The position numbers were made by a program, and so were the translations under genes. A DNA stretch of 64,000 bases from Larimichthys crocea (lineage: Eukaryota; Chordata; Actinopteri; Sciaenidae): NCBI RefSeq assembly GCF_000972845.2, contig NC_040016.1, positions 14,032,701 through 14,096,700 on the forward strand, given 5' to 3'. Every line of letters starts with the position of its first letter. Positions within the stretch are counted from its first letter, which is position 1. This document shows positions 38,301 to 52,700 of this stretch, in pieces. The notes under the pieces are model-generated. The model was not told the origin of the DNA. It saw only the letters and a list, made by a program, of their open reading frames with translations, and did not search any database.

Positions 38301-41300
38301 GATACACACATATATATAATATATTAAGTGTGTTACAAAACATATGGTGTTTTAAAATGTAATGAAATATATCAACGATTACTTTACATACTCCATTATA
38401 GTCTTACTTTGTAAAATCCAAAACCCTTCCCAGAAATAATGGTGTCAGAGGAATGGAAACCCTCAAAAAGATCCACTGAGCCAAGATGGCGACATCAGGC
38501 TCTGAAGCAGAGGCTCACAGCGCAGAAGATTTGTGTGAAGGCCTTGAACTTGGGCCTAAGTGTATAAGACGTCCTCAATCAGGCCCCATGGTGCTCAAAA
38601 TGATATAGAGGCAAAAGGAAATCCCCCTCCATGGGGGAAGAGATTGTAAATTATGGTGCCAGAATGAATAAATATGCCGTTCACATGTGCAAATGTGGTG
38701 ATTAGAAAATATGGAGAAACCAGGGTAAAGGGTCCTAGCACCATTATTTCTAGGAGTGGGTGTAGAGTGGGGCCTCGGGGTGAAGGCCAAAAAACGGGTG
38801 AGAGTCTTTAGTTCATCTCCAGAGCAAACTCTCTGAACTTAGGTTTATCTATTGTGAAAGAATAAACTCTATGGCCTCTGTTCCTGTTCAGATTTTTTTT
38901 TTATAAATCTTTTCTGGACCTTTCAAAACTTCTGTAACTCTTCACCATTACTGTATCTACGGGCTGTCATTTTGGACCTTTTGTTCACTGTTAGTCACTG
39001 AAAAGAGGATTTACGGTTCTGGTCCTGACATGGACGTCGTATCTGTAACAGAAGACATGATGTCTTTTATGTATAGCCTGCCTTTAAGATAATTAACAGC
39101 ATCATGGGTTACACTTTTCTCTGTACAGCTGTAAACTAAATCAAGCACAATGCCAAGTATTTGAACCTATATTAAGCAAATTCAGTATAAAAGCATAGTG
39201 GAGCCATTTGTGTCCACCACTGTTTCCTCTGTAACTATTTAAAGTTCCAGTGGTCTGAATAAAATTATAACGTATTATAAATAACGGTTGTCTGAGCTTA
39301 ACTGTGTTCTGTATAAACCTTTTTTCTCTCTCTCATCAACAAGCTTTGTAAGAAACAGCAGGTTGTTAAACGTCTATACAGTATGGGTGAAAACATGTGA
39401 TGAAGCCTATACCACCGTGCTATTTGTAGCATTTGTATTGATTTTTACGCAGCCTTCTGTGCAGGTCCACTTGTATAATTCACTATATGGATTTTCACAC
39501 CAATCTGAGATTCTCCAGTTTCACATCCCTTGTAACACCTACTGTAGGTGAGCTGCTACATTTAATGCGCTACCAAAACTCACTGTGTGTGTTCTTGAAG
39601 TGTAACAAACGTGTTTTCTTCCTCACTAAACATTGGCAGACACTTTTTAAACACTCTGAAAGATACAGTGTTTAAATGTTGTGTTTTATAGCTCGCAGTC
39701 TTCTTCTTCTTCTCTGCTTGAAGCCACTGGCAGGACTTGAATGATGAATATCATCACTCATGAAACAAACAAAAAAGTCAGCTCACTCATAAAAGAAACC
39801 CACTCCATAAAAGACAAGAGAACTCCACAGGGTACCTTAAAATATAATTATTGTAATGTTTTTCCTCTACTTTTTAATTTTTCTTTTATGTTTTATGATT
39901 TTATGTTCCTTTTTAGTTTTATTAGTTTTTAAATTACTAAAACAGTCTCTTTGACAAAACAGCTCAGTAAAAAAGTCTATTAAAAAAGTTACAAGACGGG
40001 GAAACATACAGTACACTATATACAGTGTATGGACTGACGCTACTGGAAGTCACTGCAAAGCCACAATGTTTTTTAAACGGCAGCCTTAAGATGGTCAGAA
40101 ATGTGCATTTATATAATTTATAAAGAAAAACTCAATCAAGAAACGACATCATCCATGTTTCCACCACCGAAGAATTAAAACCAAACAATAAAAGAGCTAA
40201 AGATTAAACCAGACGCAGACGTTCCATCTGGTATCAGGGCTGGTGTACAGTGCGCTTGAAAGGAAAAGGTTGGCACCAACCCCCTGGGAAGGGTTAGCTA
40301 GCTGCCTGGCTGCTCTGGGTCAATATTAAATGCTCCCACATGCTGGACTGTAGCTTGAAAGGAGAAGAAAGAAAGAAGAATAAAAAAGACCAGAGAGAAA
40401 CCTTTGACAGAAACACACAAAAACATACAAGGAGTGTTTCTGTGTCTCTGCATGGCCATTAAGCATTTACGCTTACTATCAGTGACTGAGGCACTCACAC
40501 AAAACGGCCTCATCCAAAACAGCCTCATCCTCACATGAACCAAAAAAACCCCCATAAAGGGTTCATACGAAAAGACAAATGATTTTTCATTCTAAATTAT
40601 TAAGTATTTATTAGTATTTATAACAATATTGTAGCTATTCTCAGCAATTCGTGTGAATCTGCTAGAAGACTAGGAACCAGCTATGATTTTGTGCGTTAAG
40701 TTGACTGACAAGACGAGTGGTTTCGATTCTTGGTTCATGTGAGGATGAGGCCGTTTTGTGTGAGGATGACAAAGGTTTTTCTGAGACTGAGTGACTTTTA
40801 GGTGACTCTGATGCCTTTTCGTTTGAGTCTGACACCTGAGTCTGAGATCTAAGGATGTCCTAAAATGAACACCGTAAGGTGCTCTTGTTTCTATCCTTCA
40901 ACCATCTTCTTTAGTTAAACACAACACATTTTGTGTCCAAATCCTTAAAGTGGTCATTATAGCACAATGTTTTATGTGTGCCAGTGGTAAAAAAAAAAAA
41001 AAAAGAGGTATTAGATGTTGCCCTGAGATTAGAAGTCTGTTTTTGGGGCAACATCCCTCATGTGGTGATTCATTATTTGGTGAATTCAACAGCTCAAACA
41101 TAACCAGGGAGAAAATGTGCTGCTGTTACAGGATAATATAAAGAAATGTAAATAAACTATTTAAATTATGCACTCCCCACCCTGTAGACGCATTTGGAAC
41201 AGCATAAGAAATACAAGTTTAATGCGATTAGACCGGGAATGCACAGAGCTTAATACTAATGGGTGATTCTTTCCAGTATCTGACATCCACAGCTGCACAT

Positions 41301-44300
41301 TTCACAATAAAAGCCTTCTATGGACGTGAAGAGATTATGGCTTTTAATCATCTGCAGAGAGTGTTCATTTGCAGCATTTCACAATGAAAGCGAAAAAAAT
41401 CCCCCAGCAAAGTAGATAAATAAATGAGATAGGTGTTAGGAACACTTTGCAACAATGTGTGGTCAGGTGGCTGCAGCCTCGAGCATTGCCAGGGAGCTTA
41501 AAATCTTAACAGAAACAAAAGAGATGTATTGCTGTCAGTCGTACTTAATATTTACAGCACTGATTAAAACAAGTTGCAAACTCAACAGCTGCAGTCATGT
41601 CAGCTAAAAGCGCTAAGTAGTAACAAACTATCCTTCAGATGTTTACAGTCAGTGCAGAGCCTCGAATGTTTGCTATTCAACAACAGTTCCTCCACAGGTG
41701 TCTCATTATCCATGAATGATCACATCTATAAAGCTAAATAAATGTGAATAATATAAAAATAATTTAAAAAATTCAAGTCTTAAACAGTTTCTGTTCTTGT
41801 CTGTTTTTATTTAAAGTCATAATTTTAGTCCTGCAGGCTTCAAACTGTGTCGGGCCTTCACGAGCCAATGGAGCACATAGTCATCATGGTGTGTGTGTGT
41901 GTATGTACTGTATGTGTGAGTATATACACTACAGTTTAAAAGTTTGTAATCACCTGTTATATAAATGTTTTTCTTTGTTCCTTCAGTAATGTCTCGTATG
42001 ATTTAGACAAGAAAATGATCACATTTGAAATAGTATTGGCCCCTAAAGAAACATAATTAGAAGATCAAAACTTCCATTTAGATGATGTCCTCGCAGTGTT
42101 GTATGACCACCTTTTCCCCCAAATAACTTTTGATTTTGAATTCGTTTTCCAGTCCAGAAAACTGTAACTGACCCTAATATCATTACTAAATCACAGCACT
42201 GCTTGAAAATATATAGGCTCTATATATTCTACTCTACTCTGCATTTACATTAAATAGTTACTGATTCGTTCGTCCATAGTATGTTAAACCAGTATCTAAT
42301 TCAATTAAAATATTGTAGTGCCAACCCTAGACCAAGCTTCCATTTTGATTTTAAAGTTTTTAAGCAACACACATTCTTATAGTTCTTCTATAGTTCATTC
42401 TTATTAAACTTTTGTTTACAAATATCTTTGTCTTTATTGGCCCTTTCATTCGTCATTCTGGCTGAACCACTGTAAAGTTTTGTTCTCAATGTACAAAACA
42501 TTTTGTGCAAACACTTTGAATAAAATCTGTTTGTCTAAATCTATTTGAGGAGAGGACTTAAAACCTAAAAGCATGAAAGACTATTAAAAAAAATATAGAG
42601 TAGTCCTCTCATCCATCTGACTGTCCCGAATCAAGCTTTTAAATAGTAGTGTATTTATATATCATCTTCAAGATAAATAAAGAAAACAATTAAAAGTGAG
42701 GATAGTGTTTCTATATTTAGAATTAGACTGAAACAGACTGAACAAACTCCATTCTACAATAATGTGGCAGCCACCAAAGGAACCTATAGGCCTCATCACA
42801 CTTATGATGCATATTAGCAGGCAGTTCATTTACTCAAGTACATTTTTACAAGTTTAATTTTCACCCTCTGGGGTGCAAAAAGCATTAAAATCACTTCTTT
42901 CTCAAGAAGAAAGTAGCTTTTGTGAAGTGCTGAATCGCATGTATCAGTGTTTTTCATGCTTGCCACTGAGATCCTGAAAAGTAAATGTGAGAAATAAAAT
43001 CATGACAGACATACACATCTGTGTGGAGTCAGTGAGCCAGCTGTACCAAACAGCTCAGAATTGGTGGTTTTCTTTTAAAACCTTTGTTGCTCAAATCATC
43101 TCTGGCCTACAGGTTGAAGAGTAAAGGAAGCTTTTGTTCTGAACAGTGTGCGTGGGTACAAAGCATGCTGTTTGTCATGAAAGATTAACACGTATTCTGC
43201 TTACCTGAGTGAGAATATCCAGTTGACCTATTATGTGTTCAAGTGTGCTGGCTATGCCGGGGGGGACGCCTCCATCTGAGGACTGTGCTTGAACCTGGGA
43301 TGAATGCTGTGGTAAACCCTGGTGGGTGGAGGAGGAGGAGCAGGTGCTGGGGTTTCTGTAGGTGTGTGAATGAGCCGCTCTGCTGTGGCTGCTGCTGCGA
43401 CTGCCACTCTGAGTGTGGGCAGCAGAGTGGGAGTCCTGTCCGTTAAAATGTTCTGATTGTTCAGAGGCCTAAAAACAGAGAGGAAGGAGGGTGAATAGAC
43501 AGATACAATACAACATGGTAGAGTTACAAGAACGTGTCATTAAAATACCGTATAGTGTAATGATACAGAAATGATGTGTTTGGTGGTCATTGCGTGTAGA
43601 GGAAATGGCACAACGGAAATGGGTTGTTTAATCTTGTGGATCTTTCAAAATTGTTTCCAAATAACTGTTAACAACAACAAAAATGTGGTCTTTTCCAAAG
43701 AAGACAGAACAAAGTGCTGAAATGAACACTGGTGAAGTGTCATCATATTGTATCAGCACCCCGTAGTGACAGCAGTTACTATTAGATCCTCAGCCTGTAA
43801 GATAGATATATATATATCATCAACAATTTTTCTTCATCGTTGGTATAAGCATATTTGACTCAGATGTTCATCAGGGCTTTTTTTATTAGCTGCGTGTGTG
43901 TGTGTGGTCAAAACCACAAACATTTGTGACTCAAATGTTTTTGTGACTACAGTGATCTTCATCTTTCAATCACCACCTCTCTTGCTTAACTCCAGCTCCG
44001 TACGACATACTATGTGCAAATATCTTTCCTTTTCATTAACTCTGTAAGTCTTTTTATTAGCCTGTTTACAATCTGTAATATTGTCATCCTGAATTTGCTT
44101 TTAATGTACACATAACATCTGTTGCATGTCTGTTTATCCTGGGAGAGACATCCCTGCTCTGTGGTCTCTTTCTCAGTTTTTTTTCTCCCAGTTAAAAGGG
44201 AATAAAACGGAGGAAGCTGTTTATTGAACAGATGGCTCTTTGAGGCATGTTTTGATTTGTGATATCTGGCTGTAAAGATAAATTTGACTTGACATAAAAT

Positions 44301-44821
44301 TTGACTCATGTTAGTTTACCGAGCATATATGGTCAGAGTTGAATCAGTGTCAAATTCAAACTAAGTGCTGGAAAGAAAAAAAGTTTTTTTTAGAAGGTAT
44401 TGACTCAACCAATAAACAACCATTACCAATGAATACAGACATACGATGACATCACATATTGATGAAATTACTTGGAAAAAGAAATATAAATAAACTATAC
44501 AAATGATTATGTGTTTGTGATGTTATTATTATAACTGTAAACACATTTGAGAAGTTGGGCCTGGTTCTTGGAATAGATAAATGATCATTTATTTGTCATC
44601 AGACTGACTGACCTTCAGCAGGATATCAAATCTTAGCTGCACAGTAAGAACTTCAAATGTTACTTGACTAACTGGAGACCAATCAGCGATGGCTTTGCTT
44701 AAATTAACTTTTTGTCAGTGAAGGAGCCGGAACACAGATTTCAGAAGGGCTATGGAGACAAAAGACGGAAAGTAGCAGACACTCTCTCTCTCTCTTTCTC
44801 ACACACACACTCACACACACT

Positions 44822-44854
<33 letters not shown>

Positions 44855-46699
44855 GCCAGTCAGTCTGTCTGTGTTGTGATTAATTCAATGAGACATAAAC
44901 ACATGAATGTCAGTGACCACATCTCTCCATCATCACGTCTGTGACTAAAAACTGTGTGAACACATCTATAGATTTCTTCATATTTCTGTCTGTCTCTGTC
45001 TGGTTATGAAAAATGGTGTGTGTGTGTGTGTGTACGTCTGCCCCAGGACAACATTTCTTCTCCATCTCAGTGAAGAAGACAACAACTGTTTTACTCATCA
45101 CTACGCAACAGGAAATCTATTCGCACTCAGCTGAACACGTTCAAGATTGCAGTGTTAAACTTCCTGAATAAAGCCAGATGAGCAGAGCTGTCAGCTGTCA
45201 CCTGCCTTTACACATTTACAAAAGCAGGGGTAATACATACAGTATTGTCACAAATGGGCTGGGTGATTCTCTGCAGCCATGTACAATGGGCTATGAGATG
45301 TTTCATAATATGATATAATGAGTCAGCTATGATGAAATAAAACAATATGTTTCATGTTTCCTTTACTACAACTGTATCAACATGACGAACAAATGCTATA
45401 AAGTGTAAAGCTGTAGCCTTTTGGTGACAGAGACAATACAGAAGAGGTTGGTTGCCAACTCTGCAAGAGAGAAAGTAATGTGTGAAAATTAGATCAAGTG
45501 GTCAGAATCAACTGCATGCTGAGAAAGAAAATGGAAGAAGAGGGACTCGACCCTTTCGGTGTTTTTTGCCCCAAACTTGCAGTTATTTCAGCCCTCGATA
45601 TGATCTCAATACATTACATGATGTCTGTCTAAATCGAGCAACAGATGGATTATTTCTAAAACGAAAGACACTGTCCAATAATAAACAAGCAAGTTTTTTG
45701 GCTCAAAATCAAAAAGTACCTGTGCAACTCCACACCATAATTAACGTGTGATCAATCGATAAAACACAGCATGAGCAGATGTCCTTATTTTGTCTTTGAC
45801 TATGTTTCTTGATTCTTCTGCCACTCTAATGCCCCCTGCGCTGATCTGCTCTGATCTTCTGTTGGTGGCAGTACAAAGACGGGATGAAAGGGAGGAAGAG
45901 AAAGTAAGAGAGGGAGGAAGGAGAGCAGACAATAGAGCAGTACTGCTGAGCCTTCAAGCTCCACCAAGACTGGATTAACTCTTGTTGAGAGTACCACTTA
46001 CAGCTTTGGCAAACACTGATGTAGACATGTGTGTCTCTTTTGAACATTTGAAGAAAGTTGTGCGAATGACCAAAAAAATAAAATAAAATCCTGAACAAAA
46101 CATTTTTTTTCATTCATTTTTCATTCATCACGTATTTAGCGACTATTCTTTTCGGTTTCTGTTTAACAATCAAAATGTTGACAAGTCAGACTATGACAAA
46201 CAATTATTAACATGACAGACAATTATGAACTGCTTGTGTTTCAGGTTAGTCATGAAAAAGTTGTAGTTATAGTTGTCATATGTAATCAATCAATACAAGT
46301 TGATTTGTTTAAGGCGAGACAATGTACATTAATTATCAGGAGCACTTGAGTCCATCGTGTAAACGTGCCAGGTTCAGCCATACGGGTTCATTTTCACACT
46401 GTGACGTGTAAATAGCAAAGTTGACGCTAAAACAATATATTGTGCCGCAAACCAAACACGGCATGTACCTCTGTAGCTATACATGGGGGCCAGGGTAAAC
46501 CCTGGTACACGCGAGTGTACACACATGCGTGCGCACACAGTGAGCACCCTCCTAATGAATCACCTGGAGTGGAAAAACCAACAGTGGAAAATTTCCTGAG
46601 GCCAAAATTAAACTCTTAGTCTGACACAGCAAGCCATCAATACACCCTGCAAGCCGCATACAAAACCATTCATCACGCTACGTGCACACACATTCTCTA

Positions 46700-46743
<44 letters not shown>

Positions 46744-49700
46744 TTTCTGAGGATAGAGCAGAAAAGTAAGGAGAGATGAAACAGGCGCCTCAGCAGCTGG
46801 TTCCTCAATCAGTTTCAGGCTTAATATGGGGGTTAAACAATAGCAACAATCAACAAAGACATTGATGATCATCATCAATTTAGGCGATATGTTTACAGAG
46901 ACTTGAAAAAACTCTGACTGCATCCCTGAAACTTTCACAATCTCAGTACAGGCACATCAGGGTGATTGTTTGCCACGCTTAAATCTCCATCTTGGTAGCC
47001 GTAGGGATGCTGCTGTATGTCTGACCCCGTATGACTTGTTGGGTTTTATGTGTGAACAAAATGTGCAGCAGCAACAATAAAGAGTTTCCAGTCGCGAAAG
47101 AGCACAAGTCACGCTGTTTACTCATCATGTACTATGTATTCAGCTGCGTTATGGACAACAGATCTTTCTCACAGTGGACAATTGGCCTTGTCAAACAAAG
47201 GTGTAACTAATAACACTAATCAGGGCTACATTTTGCACCAGTGCCAGCGCTCTGGTATTATGCACGCTGGCTCACTGGCGCAGCTTACTGGCACATCTAA
47301 CGGAGCCATCATTAAAGTTATTACTTACACCTGTGCTCCACAAGTCAAAATTGTCTGCCATTAGAAAGGTTTATTGAGGATAGCATTAACTGGGAAAATG
47401 GAAACTCCTACACTTTTATGGGATTGTTTTTTTTTTTTTATGATTTCAACATTGGTACAAACCGCCAGGGATGGGAAGAGGAACTTACACCAAACCCTGA
47501 AATGTGATGCTTTATATTGATATTGTGTTTCGAAAGAGTGCGTTTTTGAATTAGAAGGGCAGTACTTTGGACTATGACTTACACAATTAAAAGTGTCTTC
47601 AGTTGTATCGAGGTAAAGTTTAAGCTGGCAACTGTCGGCAGTAAATTTACTCAGCTGTAGATAATTTCTAATAATCATGAGCTGGCAAAACAGCGACAAC
47701 AAAAAACGCTCTTGGCTGTTGTCTGGTTAATAGACCTTTCTCACAGAAGACATTTAAAAGGAGAAGAAAATCACAGGTGTAAATAATAAAATGAATAATG
47801 TCTGGATTCCACTGAGCCGCTTCGGTATCACACGGTCATGAGTTACGGGGACGCTCAAATAGAACAGAGCTTTTGTTAATGTTATTAGTAACACCTGTGT
47901 TTTTCCTACTATGAAAAGTCAAAATGTCTGCTGTAAAAACAGCCAACAGTAATGATTTCCTTTGTCTGTGTAAGTTATTCAAAGATGGTTTTGTGGAATA
48001 AAGAAAAAAAATACAGCTCTGTGGAAATAATGGGCTGTGTCTTTCCGCTGTTCATAAAAGAGTCTGAATGCCTCAACGTCAACTTCAGACAGGTAGCTTA
48101 GCGGTTGTCAAATGTAGAAATTGCTGATTGCAGTCGTCTGAAACTCCAAGTAAACTTCCAGTCACACATTATCATATTTTTTTTCAAGCTTTTCAGAGCT
48201 TTTTAAAGCTCTGAATTGGCGCCTTTGGGATTCAGAGTTGTAACCTGCCAGTCTGAAGCTAATGTTGGCTCAAGCATCTACAGTGCAGAGCTGTCACCAT
48301 TAACTTTAGGGGTCGTGAGTGTCACGTCAAAACATTGTCAGATTTACGAGCAGTTTGTCATTATTACATAACTACAACTATGCACCTGTTAAAACATTTT
48401 TTGCTTAGCTTGGGTTAGCTGACTTTGCTGCATTCAGCACCGGAGCAGAGAGCATTGGAGCAGCAAACACAAAAGGATCGCACTGCCATTCATAGAGACA
48501 CGCAACATGTCATACCTCGAAAACCATGCCCACTGCAGAGGAAATCCACAGTCATTGACTGAGTTTGTGCCAAGTGAATGACTGTAAACTATTTCACAGT
48601 AGTATACGATGTATTCAGTCAAAAACTACTGTAATTATAGTGTTAATGAATTATGAAGTGATTTAACCGAACAAAGAAAAAAATCAGGCCTTGCATAGCT
48701 TCAGCCTTTACAGTAACACGTAGGCATACTATAGTGTGCGTCACAGTGTGAGGTTTTTTCCGTTCTTCCTGCTGATGCTCCCTCACATCGTATTACCTGT
48801 ATCCACTTTTTTTATTCAAGGCTCAGTTTGTGAGGCACCTTCGTGCAGTTCAAAAAGCAATGAAATGACCCTTTGGTTTGTGCAGGACTTAATTATGCCC
48901 GGTCTCTATTTTAATCACATTCAGTTTTTAAGTTAATTTTAAGCTCAAGACTCAGTAAAGTTTATAAAGTTTACACTCTGCCATGCTGCTATCTGGTTGC
49001 TTAGTGTACGATGATGCAGCAAAAAATAAAAAAGTGCAGACTCATTGGCAGAGAGTTGACTCAGGAGTCTTTCTCCACTGATGATTTGAATCATTTAGAG
49101 GGCGGCAGCTTTAAAATTTTTGTTTTGTATCACTGCAAACATTTTAATGTAAAGAGTAAAACCGTATGGACTCTGGGAGTAAAATGTGTTGCCATCAGTT
49201 GCCGACAATTAACAGGCAGCAGGTATGTAGATAAATCTTTTACCAACTGACATCTCAGTTAAATACAGTGGAGAAAACTGTTTCATGACAAACTAGATAG
49301 GAATGCTTTTTGATGAATGAAACCTGCAAAGTTTCTCAGCTCTGACTTAGCTGCAGGACTCGGCTATAACTTACAGAACCGACAGGGGAGAGTGTTTCTC
49401 ACTAAACCCTTTTATTAATGCTACTTAGTCAACTTCTCACTCTCATTTTCCATTTCTCTCTGTCTGCCTCTCTCACTCATTCTTTCATCCACTTTTCTTT
49501 TTTCTAACCCCTTTCTCTCCATCCATTTATGGTATTCTGTCTTTAAATGTAACAGTGGTGAGCAGAGGTTTGTTAATGGCTCTCAAAATTTCTCTTTTCA
49601 TTATTCCCATGCTTCTGCATCTTAATCTTGTTTTTTTCCCCCCCTCCAGTGTGCTAATATTGTCTAGCTCGCTCACGTGCTCACCCTGTTTTCCCACTTT

Positions 49701-52700
49701 CCTTCATTTCCCTCTCCCTGTTCCTCGCGGATGTTCTCTCGCTCCACTGGACCATTAGGCTCTCTTTAACTCCATTGCTATCACACTTCCTTGTCACACC
49801 CCCTGCTTTTCCCCCTCTCTCGCTCCATGTCCCCTGCTGTCAAATGCATTCGACTCCTGCTGTCAGAACAATACCACCTGCCTTTCCATACCATCACATT
49901 AAAGATGCACACCCGCAACCACAAACACTAACCGAATCTGCGGAGTGCAATGCTGTGAGATCTTAAAATATGCGAGCCTCGTGATTGTTTCTCTGCTTCT
50001 GCTGCTGTTGAGTCTTTAATTAAGAATAGCGCCAGTAAAGTTAGATTTGCTATAACGTAGTTACAGCAGCCCGTTCATACAGCAACTGCAGTCTCAGAAG
50101 TCCTCCCGCATCTCAAAGCCGAGCTGCACAGTGCAGTGATGTATGAGTGTGTGTGTGTGTGTGTGTGTGTGTTGAGCTGCGAAGGGAAGCCTGCTGTGAG
50201 CGTGCAGCTCGTCTGTCTGTACACGTGAGTGGGAGAAAGACCCAGATGTGAAGCTAGAGACAGGAAAGGGGGAGGGGGGGAGTGAGGGTGGATGGAGGGA
50301 TTAGGGGCGGATGTGATCAGAGAGAGCTGATCTGCCTATCAGCAATGGTTGGCACACACACACGCACACACACTGATGCATCTATTCTCACACACACACT
50401 GAAACGGCGGCACATAAAAATTTACTTAGCTGTGTTGAGCACAGAGACTGAACCACACACACGCTCAGTCTTTAGCTGGCGAGACCTCCTTTAAAAGCTT
50501 TTATTGTGTTTAACATATAGGCCTACATGTTCCTGGTATAGCACCCATCATTGGCAAATTACCATGCAGCTTCGCATCCAAGTACATTAAAGGATCAACA
50601 TATCAAATTAGCTACTTATAAAATCCCTGTGGATTTAATTCGGAGAGGGCAGCAGCCATGGGTGGCCTTTGCCGCTGTATGAATAAACACAGCATTACTG
50701 TCTCATTAGTCAGTTTCTTCCTGGTAAAATGAATTTGAGCCGGCTGTGTGTAATACTGGATGTTCGACATCGTGAGGAGGGACAGTATTAACACCTCGGT
50801 CACATTCGATGATTTAAACAGTCCAGAGGCCTGTAGTCCTAGCCAGCCCCTGTACCACGAGCTTCAAGTGACAATTATCTAAGAGGGAGATATTCTTTGA
50901 TTTGTCTTCTTGAGAAGCCTGAACTGTTGTTTTCTATTTGTCTGAAAAGAAACAGCTTGTCATTGTTTCATAATGAAACACTGATTATTTAGCAAGAATA
51001 AGAATACAAGTTCTCTCATGAGGTTTAGACACAGAAGCACTGTCAAAGCCATAAGCAATGCAGAAGATACACTACAGATGCCAGTTTATTAGGTACACCT
51101 AACTAAAACTAATGCAGCCCTGCAGAGAGAGAGCAGTTGACCAACTATATGATCAATGGGGAGGATGACAGGTGTTTTTTTTTTATGTTTTGTCCACCTG
51201 ATTTATATCAAAGAGGGTAGGCTGAATAACAGAAACACATCTCTGACTATTCTCCCTGTGTCTGCATGGGATATATGATATACATATGAATGTGAGTGTG
51301 AATGGTTGTTTGTCTCTGTGATGAACTGGAAATTTGTTGAGGGTGGAGTCCGCCTCTCGCCCCCCACGACCCTGATGAGGATAAGCTCTTATGAAAAATG
51401 GATGGATGGACCTAGTGTATAATAACAAGTCTTTGACTGCAAAACAGCAGCTTTATTTTGTGCCATTTTGAGTAATGTTCTTTCACAGTGCACATACTGC
51501 CAACTGATCAAAAACAATTAATACAAACAAGTGAACAAATGTCGTCGTGATTATAGTGCTTTTGGCGGTGCTAGTAGCATACAGTGTGTCGTCCTCCTAA
51601 TCTAATCTAAACACTGTTATTGTCATTAAAGACAAATTAAAAACAGCCCTAATAAAAAAGTCATTAGGTGCTGTGCAATATTAGCTATTTTGATTCCATA
51701 AAAACATTTATTTGCTTAAAACATATGTCATATTGCATTTTGGTAGTGTCTTTCTGACAGTTTTCTGACACGCAATGCTCAATTTTTAATTTTTGCAAGT
51801 GTAATTGGTTTGCACTCAGGCTTAGCTGCTTTCAGAAAGAACATCTTGTTTACTATATTCTGCATCTCTGAAAAGATGTCAATTCATAACACACATTAGA
51901 TCCACTTATCAGAGTTCCTCTCTGTTTTATACTCTCCTTTTAAACTAATAAAACCTCTGAATACACTTTCCAAGAGAGAAGAAAACAAACATTTAGGTGA
52001 GCTATAGTGACATTTTTCTCCTCTTCGCTTCCTTTCTGGCAACACGTGTGTGAGACTCGTTGCAGTTTATGTGAGATGAAAGGGCCTGTATTAATAATAA
52101 ATTATGAATGGCTAAATTATACATGAAAAGGAAAACCTAGGAAGCTTCACTTCCAGGTGCTGTTACTATCATTACTTTAACTGTAACAACTGGCAGATGA
52201 CAATTCATATAAAAAGATGAAAGAAATGTCTTGTCATGTCCTGACAGAAACTAATTCAGGTTAATACGGTTAGTGCGTGTACATATGTGTGTGTGTGCAT
52301 ATATTCTAAGCGTCAATATTGTTAGAACATTAATAGCACAAGAAAGATGAAAGGCTATTAACAGAAACAAACTGCAGGTTGAAGTCAAATAGCAAAGCTG
52401 TATTGTCATTTTAATCTTTTATGACTTTTTTTTAATTAAAGTTGCTGGATATGAAGCCTGTCACTGAATAATAATCTTCATGGTAACAGGAACAAAAATA
52501 ACAACAACAACAACAAGAACAACTTCACCAGGATTGGTTGTGACACATCTGTTTCCCCCCATCAGTCAAATGTAACATGTAGCCAAGCTAATCAATACAA
52601 CCAGGACCACTTGCAGAAACCTGAGTAATCTCTATTGGAAAGGCTGGAAATTAACCTGTAATTGCATTCATAGCTCTGTGTGTCAGGCATATGACCAATT

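Larger units (their letters stand above)
32382..43204 (-). other. poc1a: poc1a last intron, 10.8 kb
   Basis: The intron lies between the coiled-coil exons. It contains GAGAG repeats just inside the acceptor (about 32399-32425), a CA microsatellite (35348-35391), several repeat relics (36215-36485, 37145-37325, 38423-38760, 41925-42653) and a 35-bp inverted repeat (40494-40764). No nested gene is supported. Confidence 0.85.

Noticed and set aside
43243..43446. Cys-rich 67-codon plus-strand frame
   Set aside because: It is antisense to the Ser/His/Gln-rich poc1a exon; the Cys richness is a by-product of its codons.
48192..48215. Short palindrome around CAGAGCTTT/AAAGCTCTG
   Set aside because: Arms of 11 bp are within what a 64-kb AT-rich window can give by chance.
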